From Tetraselmis striata (taxonomy: Eukaryota; Chlorophyta; Chlorodendrophyceae; Chlorodendrales; Chlorodendraceae): a DNA stretch of 64,000 bases. A model generated the notes under the pieces. The model searched no databases. It worked only from the letters and a program-made list of their open reading frames with translations, and was not told the origin of the DNA. Positions 12,353-23,200 of this stretch are shown piece after piece. Within the stretch, counting starts at the first letter, position 1; every line of letters starts with the position of its first letter. The stretch covers positions 62,001-126,000 of the forward strand of contig VCJN01002381.1 in NCBI GenBank assembly GCA_006384855.1. Direction: 5' to 3'. The position numbers and the translations under genes were made by a program.

Positions 12353-15057
12353 TTCACAAGGATCGTCTGGTTTGCCGACTAGAAAATGCCGGGCGCAGCA
12401 GGCCACGGGCGGGGGTCACGGGTGGGAATGTTGAAGGCAACGACACGCCAACGGGGTGCACCCACGGGAAGGCGGTCGCCAGTACGCCCGGGAATGAAGA
12501 GGTCGTGGCGCGGCTTCCAGGAGCGCAGGTCAGAGCACATCTCCGAGTGGAGCTGGTACCAAGCTTTGTCAAGCCAGTAGGGAACAATGACGATGGCTGG
12601 GGCACCGCTGGACTCCAGTTTGGAGACAAGATCGCCGATGAAGTTCCATGGAGGGTTACACCAGTTACGTTCGCAACGCCACGCAGCGTCGGAGAGGCGC
12701 ATGGCGTCGACGGCCTCGCACTGCGGGTCACGCCAGCGGACGTTGTAGCGGGGTAGGAGGGCGCTTTCAGCCGTTGCGAAGCGGTCGATGGTGCAGGCGC
12801 CCCATTTAGCAGTGAGCGAGGCGAATCGACGAGGGTTGAACTGCCAATCGTCGCAGTCAACCTCGCGACTAAGGCGGTCAGCCTAGATATTCGCCGCAAA
12901 ACGGATGTAGCGCACGGAAAGGGTAATGCCGTGCGTGTCCATGAGGTACCACGTTTTGCGTAGCTCAGCCATGAGGCGCGGAGAGCGAGAAGTGAGATGG
13001 GTGAGGACGCCGACAACCGCTTGATTATCCTCGTGCAAGCGGATGTGACGGTTACGGAGCATGGGGAGGAAGGACTCAATAGCCAAGCGGGCGGCTTTGA
13101 GCTCGTTCAGAGTAATGTGCGCGGTGCGGCCATCGTCGTACCAAAACCCCCGAGCTTCATGGTGCTCGTTCAGAACGGCACCCCAACCGTACGACGAACT
13201 GTCAATGTGTTCGTATCAAGTTTCGAGAGCGGTTAATGGGGCGGCCGTTGTGTTGGGTGGGCACGCCCACCCACCATTGCATATCGCGTTCGAGCCGGCG
13301 AATGAGCTTGACGCGGCCGGACCAAGAGTCGCGCGTCTTGAGCACATCATGCAGCTCACGGAGGTAGAAACGGGCAGGGGGGATGGCCAAGTAGAGAAAC
13401 TGGCATTTGCCCGCGAGAGCGGCCAACTCGCGAGCTGGCAGCCACCGACGATTGCGTTTTGCTCGTTGGATTAGGCGTTTGGTCGCGCGAGCAATGCCAG
13501 AGAGTTTCTCAGCAGGCGCACGAAGAGTAGGCGACCCCGATGTGTCAATTTCTAACCCCATGTGCACGAGCTTCTGGGTGGGCTCCCACACGCCCTTGTT
13601 GGGGTTGCGCAGCAGACCAAATCCCGAAAGGTGGCGTTCGATGTAGTCACGTTGCCAGATGGCCTCAACATGAGTCCGAGCTAGAAACAGGAAATCGTCC
13701 ATGTAGGGTAACATGCGTAGGCCAAATCGGCGCCGGGGAATAGGTGTGCCGTTTACTTCAGCCGGGTTACGACGCAATGCCCTAGTGAGGACGTTGGTGA
13801 ATTGGCAGAAGTGATAGGGGGACAGAGACTTGCCCATGGGAAGGCCAGCCAGTCGGTACAGAGTGCCGCGGTAATCGACAGTGAAAAATTCCCTGTCCTC
13901 AGGGGCGATTCCAACCGTGTAAAACCCATCCTGCACGTTCACATGCAACATGTAGTCCCCGGGGCGCGCCAGATTGCGCAAATGCGAAAGCGTCTCAAAC
14001 GAAAGATCGCGCGTCTCGCAATAGCGGTTCAGGGGGCGAAGGTCAATGATAAGCCTCCATTTGTTTGTTCTAGGCTTAGGAACCAAGAACAACCGAGACA
14101 CCCATTTTGCGCAGTAGCCTCGCTCCCAGGCCCCAACGGCCAGGAAGCGAGCCAATTCACCGTCGATAAACTCCAATTGGGCAGGGGTAGGATCCCCCAT
14201 TGACACCCCATGATGAAAAGAAGGTGGGGCAAGCACGTCCAAGAAAGGAACGCGTACACCTATGGAGATCCAATTCAGAACACTGCGATTCGCACCAGCG
14301 GCTTGCCAGTTGCCGAGATTACGACAGACGCGATGTCTCATAAAGGGGGAGTCGGGAGTACAGGAATTGGCGCGATGGATGTCGCGAAGGGGGCGAGCAG
14401 AGCGCCTTGTCGCTTTGCTGGCCCTCTCCGCGTATGCGTCAGGATCCACGGTGCGCGGCACAGTAGGAGTACCGCGGCGTGGGAGTAGCCATGTGCCACT
14501 GGGCGTTGGCTTGGCCACCGGCAGTATACTGTCACTTTGTACTCGAATATGTACTAGACGGCGGGCGTGAGTCGGCATACGCCTCAGTCGGAGCGCATCG
14601 CGACACCTACACCAAGTAGGGGCCAGTACGGATCGAGCCATGCCCACACGGGAAGGGGCAGCTAGGGGTTACCGTTGGTCGACACTGGTCGAAGGGCTTG
14701 GACCTTGTTCCACTGAATGGAGAAGCGCCGCGGTTTCGTCCTCTCCTCGTGTCGGGCGAGTAATCAGAAGCTTGTTCGCGGGTAGTAGTTAGCACGTCGC
14801 AAGCGGCGCGCGTCCATTAACCACACAAACCCTAACGGGTTTCTCCCAAAGGGGGGCCCGAAAGGCTTTGCTCACGGTACATGGTACGATGGCGGAACCC
14901 CGGTACCCTGCGCGGCAAAATTGCCGCGACTTTGCTGTGGTATGCTCGATGGAGCGTGCCACAGCAGAGTGACCGGTCGGTCCGCCGTGAAGGCAGGTAG
15001 TGGGCCTGATCGGCCCCCGCAATTATGCGCGCGAACACGCGCGCCACGGGCGCCGTG

Positions 15058-15110
15058 CTAGGGCTATCTCGCACAGGTAGAGAAACCTCATAAACTAGTT
15101 TAGAACATAT
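15058..15110. repeat. 50-bp flanking motif, copy R2
   Basis: This matches R1 with only a few differences. It lies between the DIRS-like unit and the poly-T run that marks the 3' end of the LINE, so it may belong to either element's target site. Confidence 0.7.
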
Positions 15111-15130
15111 CACGCGTGCAGAGGAGTGTA

Positions 15131-17101
15131 GTTTTTTTTTATAAATAAAAAAGACTATCTATTGATACATTATTTAGAATTAATACAGAAATGTGATGGT
15201 GCTGTCCGGCAGGTGATCGGGTGCAGCATATATTATGATTATAGCGATGAGTCGCGACCATACATGCAGTACTGGTGTGACTTACAAAAAGGGCAATAAC
15301 AAATCCACCTAGTGCTAAAAGTAGTACTAAAAAATCAACACAGCAAGCCGCCTAGAAGCGGCCCGCATCCCGCATGAGGGGGGATGGATGAGTGATGCGC
15401 GCACGGTTCAGAGTCCGGGCCACGCGCGCACGTGTGTGAGGGTGATCCTCGGACGTGCTGTGCAGCTTCGGCAACGGGATGGCGGACGAATCTGCGCCGT
15501 CTGATGAGGCAGCGAGCACGCTATCGAGCCGCCACCAAGCTCAGGACCCCGAGGAAATCTCTTGCGAGTAAGGTCTCCTGGTGAGCCCGGGTGGTGCACC
15601 GAGCGCCCCACGATCAGAGGGTACCCCGATCCGTAGCCAAGCATGCGACACCGCGCACTGTGCGGCGCACCCCCTTGCTCACCTCACCCACTGTGCCGAA
15701 GACCATGCCCGTGTACTCCGACATATCCAGGATGTCTCGAAGAGGGCCCTTCTGTCCGGGCTCCGTGTTGTGCCACGCCGCATCCCGCACTGCCAACCCC
15801 CGTCGTATGTCGCCCAAAAGGGAGCGCTCAAACCGATCCACAGTTGTGGCCCGGGGCACTGCAGTGTACTTGACCCCGTACCGCATAGTCTTGAACTCCA
15901 TCAACGTGGACTTCAAGCTCCGGGGATCATAGCTCTCGGTCACGCGTTGAACGCCGGAAGGGAGAGCTATGTGTCCGGCATTAGGTCCTTGAGTTCATCC
16001 CTGGGTACGGTGTTACCGAGAGGCACTGCCCGCTGGAACAAGTCATCTACCTCCCGGCGTACAGCGATACCCAGGTCGTGAACACAATGATCACGGAAGG
16101 CCATCTGCGATAGCGTCGTGCTGTACACGCCAGTGGGCGTCTCCATGATGTGCCGAGAGGTTCATGAGCGCGTCGCCGTATAGGTCAACAGTGACGGGGT
16201 TGTGCTCTGTCGAGGGCAAAATGATCTGGCTCCCAACCACAGGGGCCAAGCATGGGCTAGGCAGAAAGAAGTACCCGGCAGCGACCTCCCGCAGCTCATG
16301 CGGAGTCATGACCGTCCGCGCGGTGGGGATGGGCACTGTCCACATGGCCGACGCCGCATCCAGCTGGAGATCCGTGGAGAGGGAGGCTAGGAACGCATGG
16401 ATAACATGGTGTAGTGAAGAGCAATCGATGTGACGTTGGATGATGGTGCGGCGCCATGCCTCGTTGGAAGCGTTGTGAAGGTCGGTGTGGACGATGACGG
16501 CAAGTGGGCCAAGCTTCTCGGCGATGAGGCGGACGCCATGGATGAGCATAGAGTCGCCCGCGGAAATTCCAATGCCGAGCCGAGATGGAGCAAGCACCGA
16601 CACATATGCCTCCTTCATGTTGTCCACCACCGCCCGCTCCAATGCGCGCCGCTCCGCCTCCCCGACTGCCCCAGGCCGCACGTTCGGCGCACCGCCCTCG
16701 CCTAGCTTCTTGACGGGTGCCACGAGTCTAGCTGAGGCGAAGAGCCGGTTGAACTACGGTAGCCCGGGCAGGCGACCTTGGAGGTACATTGAGGCGACCT
16801 CCGACATGGCGCGGACCGCCGCAGGCCCCGACGCCGGGGCGTATTCGCCCACCAAGCAGCGGAGATATTCGTTGCGCATGCCTAAAGGCCCCGCCGCCAC
16901 GTGCGGCTTGAGTTGTTGGTACGGCACGCGCATGTCCACCGTCAGGGCGGCCTCGTCGACCGGAATGTCATACGCCGCGTCTAGGATCGGGTGGCTACGG
17001 GACGGGACGGGTACATGCAATACTGGTATTGGTAGCAGGTAAAAAGTTCGCCCCGGCCGGGACATCGGCCGAAGCCGCCCCAACACTTGACCTGGTAGCA
17101 A
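15131..17101 (-). mobile_element. LINE (non-LTR retrotransposon) reverse transcriptase remnant
   Basis: Frames on the minus strand carry a non-LTR reverse transcriptase. About 16950-16757 holds AAGPLGMRNEYLRCLVGE and MYLQGRLPGLP, the segment before the palm. Then 16723-16091 holds VKKLGEGGAPNVRPGAVGE, LGIGISAGDSMLIHGVRL and IVHTDLHNASNEAWR, where the first catalytic Asp is in HTDLHNA. One in-frame TAG (16754-16756) separates the two parts. After 16091 the frame is lost. A frame at 15943-15614 ends with GMVFGTVGEVSKGVRRTV, which resembles LINE ORF2 tails, though this is weak. A T10 run near 15132-15141 would be the poly-A end. The catalytic YxDD box was not found. Confidence 0.6.
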
Positions 17102-17504
17102 GTACCTGCAGAGATTTTTAGCATTATAGCGGGCAAGTAAATGTACCGTACATGGTTGCGGTAAATAAGTCGCTATACTACAGCGCCGCTAATAAGCATG
17201 TCATTATCCCTAGGGTATAAATTGAAGTTAGTTACTTTAAGTTGAGTCTGGATTAGCCAAAAAGGGCGCATAGGTTGTTCTACACAGTCAAAAATCCGAA
17301 ATTGGCTTGGAAGTTCAGCGGAAACGAGGAGGGAAAACGGACTCAAGGGGGCGCTATGTTTAACACAGCGACACTGGAAGATGGCAGGCTCATATGTTAT
17401 GGTTGCTTTTATCGTATTGCACACGAATGGGCGCAGCGACGGGTGAACTAGTAACCCGTACCACTTAGCAACACATATAGCTGGAAAAAGCGGTTAGGAA
17501 ACGA

Positions 17505-17545
17505 GGGCACCTCATAAACTAGTTTAGATAATATCAAGTAGAGTA
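17505..17545. repeat. Flanking motif, copy R3
   Basis: It holds CCTCATAAACTAGTTTAGA and then ATATCA, as in R2. R2 and R3 lie on either side of the LINE, so they may be a long target-site duplication or pre-existing repeats of the DIRS-like element. Confidence 0.5.
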
Positions 17546-17719
17546 TAGTTTTGCCACTAAAGAGCGAACAAAGAGAGCGGCAGATTGACAAAGCATGGGT
17601 AGCGCCATGTCACGATGGGGCACCGGAACGGCCACTGCTACGGAGTCTTGTTGAACTTAAAAAGTGGCGGAGGGGCGCGATGTGGCCAACGAAGAACCAC
17701 GCGCAAGGTGAAAAAGGGG
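17546..17719. other. Short stretch, end of recombinase region
   Basis: No separate feature recognised. It continues downstream of the tyrosine recombinase on the minus strand. Confidence 0.3.
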
Positions 17720-18640
17720 GAACGTTATAGGTCGACGTAGTCTGGAACGACGTCGGAATTGATCGCCCACCCGCCTTGGTGGCGGATGTGGGACAACGGG
17801 ACTCCTAGAGAGTTTGCAGTTAAGGCCGCACCCTTGCGTAGGCGGCTGTGAAAGGTTCAAGAAGTGCCAGCAAAGGGGCAGCACCGACGAGAGGAACGGC
17901 CGTAGAGAGCCGGTCCGTCATTGTAGCAGCAGTCCACGACTTGAATTGCTCGCTCGGGGTGACCGCCCAGAAGTTTGTCTCGGCCAAGGCAACATGGACC
18001 AATGGGGGCAGATTGGATGTTATCGATGAAGTTGTGCATGAGACGGGCGCCACGGGGGTGCTCCGACACGGGAAGGGAGCAACACGCGTCGGTCTTCGGG
18101 GCCGCGTCGGCCGGCGCGGCCGTTCTTGCGGTACAAATGTAGGGTGATATTGTATGGGTCGACGTGCACGTCCCACACTCGGCAGGGCACACCAATAAGC
18201 CCCGCCCTGGCAAAGGACATGAAGTTGACGACTGCGGCCATGAGGGCCCGGAAGTCGCAATGGTACTCGGGGGGAGGGGCATGAATAATCAGCTCGGCTC
18301 GCTCAACGAAAGGGTAAGCGCCATCGGTAGGTAACGGCACGCGCGAAGCAACATCCCCCATGCACGTTACCTGAGCAGCAAGCCACGGCGCGCAGCGGTG
18401 AGGTGCGTGATGTCTTTAGCGATTATGTCGATGTTGTGCAGTTTGAAGAAATAGTTGATTGCAAGCATGTAAGGCTGCAACGACTAAGCCCCAAAGTGGC
18501 CTCTCTGACCAATCCAAGCGGCGTAGCGCACGACGGTAGCAGTAGTGGCCTTCAGCGGGCTGATGTTCTCCGAGTCGTGCAAAACTCCGCCAACTGATGA
18601 GACAGCTTGTCGGCGTACCTCTTGAGCGTCTCAAAGGTGA
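17720..18640 (-). mobile_element. Tyrosine recombinase fossil (DIRS group)
   Basis: Read on the minus strand, the first part (about 18640-18400) looks like the N-terminal SAM-like domain (ATVVRYAAWIGQRGHFG). The middle (about 18361-18020) carries the start of the catalytic domain (DFRALMAAVVNF, then DVHVDPYNITLHLYRKNGR). The end near 17780-17725 has GGWAINSDVV and DYVDL, the usual C-terminal signature. The piece is old and broken in several places. It may belong with the reverse transcriptase unit at 12.3-15.1 kb. Confidence 0.6.
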
Positions 18641-19225
18641 GGGAGCTCGAGAGGAGGTCGAGTGTACGCTGCCCTGCGCGCTAGCTCGGAGGAGCCGAAC
18701 GCTTCATGTAGACGGGCTAGGAGTGAAGCCGCCCATGGGGCGAGAGCCGCAGGCTCGTCAAATACGTAAGTGCGACGTTTGACCAACGGGGTAAGAAGAG
18801 GCATAGGCCATTTCGGCGAAATAATTGGCCGCGGCGGTTAAGTTGCCGGCAGTCGGACGGTAACTGCTGAACGGGTTATACAGAGTGGACACATGTACGG
18901 GTTTGTGGGGCAATGTTTAGGTAGGCGGGCCGCCCCGCGCGCCCTTCGCGCTCGTAGCGCCCGTCTCGCGCAGAACGTACACGCGCGATTGTTGTCGTTG
19001 CGAACCAGGTAACACGTAGAGTAACAACCGACGGACGCAATGATGAAATTGTGTCGGAGACGGGTTGTCGAACCGTCATGTGTTCGGGTGCGGGTGTGGT
19101 TCAGCCGCACTTGGCCGTGGCATTAAGAAGCGCCGCACCGAGGAAGGTCTAAATTAAGTCCGTAGGGTAGGGGGTCTGCTCCAAAACGGGGCGCTCATCC
19201 TGTCGTGGAGCTGCCATAGTTCGCC

Positions 19226-19737
19226 GTGCGGCGGCGGTCATCGAAAGGTGGCCGGGCTTCGCAAAGCGCCAGCAACTCTGACGGAATGCGTCCACGTCTT
19301 CACTCGTACTCACCTTCGCGGCCCCGCCCTAGACTGCCACCGCGTCAGCGTCCACGTCTGCGACCCGCGAGAGTAGCCGCCACACGAGCAGTGGCGGGAG
19401 CTTTGGCATTGATGACGACTGCTGCCTCGAAGACGCGACGCTCGTAGTCGCGCATCAGGTCGCTGAAAACCGCAAAGCCCAAATGCTCCGCTGCATGATG
19501 GAACAGCGGAGCCCATAGTGCGTCCACCACCCCATGGTCACCGTGCACCCGCTTGATCTCGTTAAACCTCCGCAGGAAAGCTAGACGGAAGCGGAACGCC
19601 TTGTCGATGGCCTCGGCATGATTGCGAGCACGCGCGATAAGGTAAGGGGTGAAATTTTGATTACCATCGGGGGCGTAGGGTAGCATCTCGTCGAGAGCCA
19701 CGAAGAGAGCGGCTGTGTAAGCCCCAAAACACATCAT
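19226..19737 (-). mobile_element. Possible gag-like ORF of the DIRS-like fossil
   Basis: A frame of about 130 residues begins MMCFGAYTAALFVALDEML and is rich in helix-forming residues, with an Arg-rich end. It lies upstream of the recombinase in the same orientation, the position expected for gag. I do not recognise the family from the sequence, so this is inference from position. It could instead be an unrelated hypothetical gene. Confidence 0.3.
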
Positions 19738-19934
19738 CCAATTGTCCTCCTCCTGGGCCGGCAGACGCCGGTCATCTTGAGGTAGTTATTTGTCATGTCG
19801 GTACGCGTAGAGGGAAAAGCCCATGCACTATGTTGACCGGTCGAACGTTCTCTTAACCATGCTCTGCTCGCGCTGCAGTAGCTTTGGCACCGCGAGGCAG
19901 GCGTCCTCGTCACTCGCGGATTTTGCTCCGACAC

Positions 19935-20297
19935 TATAAGTACTCGTGGCAGTATTTAATGATACATGGCTCTACTCGTAGTATTTTGGCGAATTCAGTT
20001 GGTTGTTGGATGTATTAGTCTCTTACAACATGCTGGTGGCATTGGATATTTATCCTATAGCGATAGCGGTCCGACTCGGTACCGCGGACATGCAGCTAGT
20101 AGCGCTATCCTGAGGATTTACGAGTTGTAGCGCGTACTGTATTTATGTTACAAGGAATATTACTGGCGCTTGGTTGGGCCGTACCAGTAAATAATACGCA
20201 TGCTGAGATATCAGTAGTACAACAGTATGATTCCTTGGCCATAAAACGTCGCAGGTTTGTGGTGGTACTAGGGTAGTCGCTAGGCACAACCCTAACA
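19935..20297 (-). repeat. 3' LTR of Gypsy copy 1
   Basis: About 363 bp, sense strand TGTTAGGG to about AGTACTTA. It matches the LTRs at 49279-49633 and 52804-53165 and the split LTR at 26667-32292. Shared blocks include AGCGGTCCGACTCGGT and GTTACAAGGAATATTAC. Confidence 0.8.
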
Positions 20298-23200
20298 TTC
20301 CCACCCCTCTAATATATGACGAACTGCAAAGTGTCTGTTCGCGTCGCCGAAGGCCTGGCGCAGATGTCGGTTGGCGGTGGAAGCGATAGAGCAACAGCAA
20401 CAGCAGCAGTAGGTGTCAATGCTCCGGGGTGGACTCAGGAAAACGCGACGGGTGGCGCGCTCGCCGGTTGGCGCATTCCTTAGAGCGTAGCGTGCCTTGC
20501 ATATGTCGGCTCGCCGTCGCGAAGTCGTGTAGCGCCTCGACACGGCGCAACGCGATGTATGGCTCCCAGTTGTCGTGACTTGAGTCGTAGTTCAGCCAAC
20601 GCACCAGAAAGACGAGGCAGAGTCCTCGCTTGAACATATCCTCGCGGCGCTCGATAGAGAAGTCGAGCACGCGTTCAACGACGAACTCGTCGACATGGGG
20701 CTCCACACTGGACGGAATTGTTTCGGGCTGTGCGTCAAGGTTCACGCACTGGCGCAGTCAACTGATGTGAAACACATTGTGGCAGTCGAACGTTGGTGGC
20801 AGGCGCAGACGATACGCATGGCTGGAGATCTTGGCCGTGACCGGGTACGGGCCGATGTAGCGCTGTCGGAACTTGCGCGCCGGCTGGTTGCGTATGAGCA
20901 AGCGCTCCGTTGAGAGCCAGACTTTGTCTCCTTCTGCGAACTCAACAAGACTGGTTTTGCAGTCGGCATAGACCTTTTGATATTCATCAGCAAGCTTCAA
21001 TTGCTCAGAAATCAGCGTGTGAATATCCTGAATATTTGCAACGGTGTTGCGTGCATCTTGGTTGGCAGTAGCAATCAGATCAGGTGATGTCAGTGGCATC
21101 ATGCCATAAATTGCTTCAAAAGGGGCGTAATGTGTTGCTGAATGGACTGAATTCTTGTAAGAAAATTCAGCAAGAGCCAAATGACTTCACCAAGAGTCAT
21201 GTTGCTTGTGAACAAACGCACGTAATATTTGTTCAATAGTTCTGTGGGTGCGTTCAGTTTGGCCGTCAGTCTGCGGGTGGTAGGCGCTGGAAATATTTAG
21301 CTTAGTTTGCAAAGCTGTAAACAATGATTTCCATAACACTGAAGTAAACCTGGGATCTCTGTCAGAGATGATACATCTGTTGAGACCATGGTGTCTGTAA
21401 ATATTGTCCAAATATAATTTGGCCAACTGTGTCGCATCAATCTTAATTTGCATGGCACAAAATGTGACTGTTTGGTGAATGTATCAAGAAACGTAGCAAT
21501 AGCATCATAGCCATCCACCTCAGGTAAGTTGGTTATGAAATCCATAGAGATTATCTCCCAAGGCTTGGTTGCCTTTGGCAAGGGAAATAAAGAACCATGA
21601 GGCTTGGTGGTAGCTGCTTTGATTCTAACGCAAGTATCACAGTGTTTGCAGTAATGCTTGACTGTGTTATTCATGCGTGGCCACCAAAACATAGTTACGC
21701 AGTATGTTGGCAAGAGTGCGGGTATGGTTGGGCTGTCCATTACCAACATGATACTCCTCAATGATGAGTTTTCTCAGTTCAGAATCATTGGGTATACAGA
21801 CCTTATCTGCCATGTAGTAGGGACCATCAGTCTCATCTTGTCGCACACCGTTAGGGGTGCGTCCATGACTGTAGGCAACATCAATGATGTAGGCAGCTTT
21901 GACGTTGCTGATCAGCTTGCTGTCAATCTGCAAGGCGGACATTACTGACAAATAGTCTTGCATTTGTTCAAGGTCAGCTTCGACCAACTGATTTTCATAT
22001 TCAGTCAATGCATAATGCAAGTTAGGGCGGCGAGAGAGAGCATCAGTCTCATTGTCAGCTCCTTTGCGATATAATATCTGCAACACCGGTTCATTAGGCT
22101 GTGGGTTGACTGCCATGTATGTTGAAATCTCATGTAACCATAGGGTATGGCGTCTGCCAAGTCCTTCCTGTGTGGGCAAATGCCTCAATGTGGCATGATC
22201 GGTTATAACGGTAATACGGCGACTGCCTTCCAAATAGCGGCGCCATTCTTTCAGAGCACATACCACACCCAAGAGCTCTTGGTCATAGGTGGGATAATTC
22301 GTCTGTGCAGCCTGCAATGTCTTTGCATAATAGCTGCAGGTAGGGGTGTAAGTGGCCATCAACATTAGCCTGGAGCAGAACTGCACCGTCCTAATTTGTT
22401 GGCGTCAGTAGCCACTACAAACTCAGCATCTCTGCCGGTGACAGGGCTTGCCAGCACTGGGGACTGACACAAGGCTTGTTTCAGTTTTACAAATGCAGCT
22501 TGGCATTCAACTGTCCAATCAAATATATTATCCTTTCTGGTGAGGGCATATAACGGTGCTGCAATGGTAGAATGATTGCGCACATAGCGTCGGACAGAAA
22601 CCAAGATATTGTTGGACATTCTGAACGTTCTTAGGCCTGGGCCAGTCCTGAACAGCCTTAATTTTACGAGGCGAGGGTCTTAGGCCAGCGTGAGATACCA
22701 TATGTCCGAGGTATTCGAGTTCATTCTTGGCAATTCAGCATTTCTGTAATCGTAGTCTAATGTCATTAGACTCGAGCATAGTAAGAGCTATGTCCAAAAT
22801 GTTGCAAATGTTCCTCAAGAGAGTTGCTAAAAATCAAGACATCATCCAGGTATACAAGTATAAAGGTATGTTTGTGTGGCTGGAGTATAGATGTCATCAG
22901 GCGTTGAAAAGCGGAGGGAGCACTGGTGAGTCCAGATGGCATTACTAGCCACTCGAATTGACCATAGACAGTTCTGAACGCTGTCTTAGTAACATCAGGT
23001 GGATTAATCCGAAGTTGGTGATAACCCAAGGCGAGATCAAGAGCTGAATACACAGTAGCACCAGATAGCATATCAAGTAATGCATCAGCAGGTGGAGCAG
23101 GGAACTCAACCTTTCTGGTGTATTTATTTAATTGACGGTAGTCAATGCACATGCGCAGACCGCCATTGGCCTTGCGGGCGAAGAGGACAGGAGTTGCATA

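Larger units (their letters stand above)
12302..15110 (-). mobile_element. DIRS-like retroelement unit: RT, RNase H, methyltransferase-like domain
   Basis: The reverse transcriptase lies in about 14250-13250, with fingers and palm motifs KWRLIIDLRPLNRY, GLPMGKSLSPYHFCQF and the catalytic YMDD in PYMDDFLFL. The block LLRNPNKGVWEPTQ with GLEID follows, typical of DIRS-group enzymes. RNase H-like sequence lies in about 13200-12880 (HEDNQAVVGVLTHL). The last part, about 12830-12360, has IDRFATAE and the NPPW box of N6-adenine methyltransferase-like domains. A motif of about 50 bp (CATAAACTAGTTTAGA core) sits at both ends, 12302-12352 and 15058-15110. The unit is old and broken in several places. 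Gag and recombinase parts may be those at 17.7-19.7 kb, separated by a LINE. Confidence 0.75.

Noticed and set aside
15614-15943. Minus-strand frame as an independent gene
   Set aside because: It lies downstream of the LINE RT in the same orientation and its end resembles a LINE ORF2 tail, so it is better seen as part of the LINE, with low confidence.
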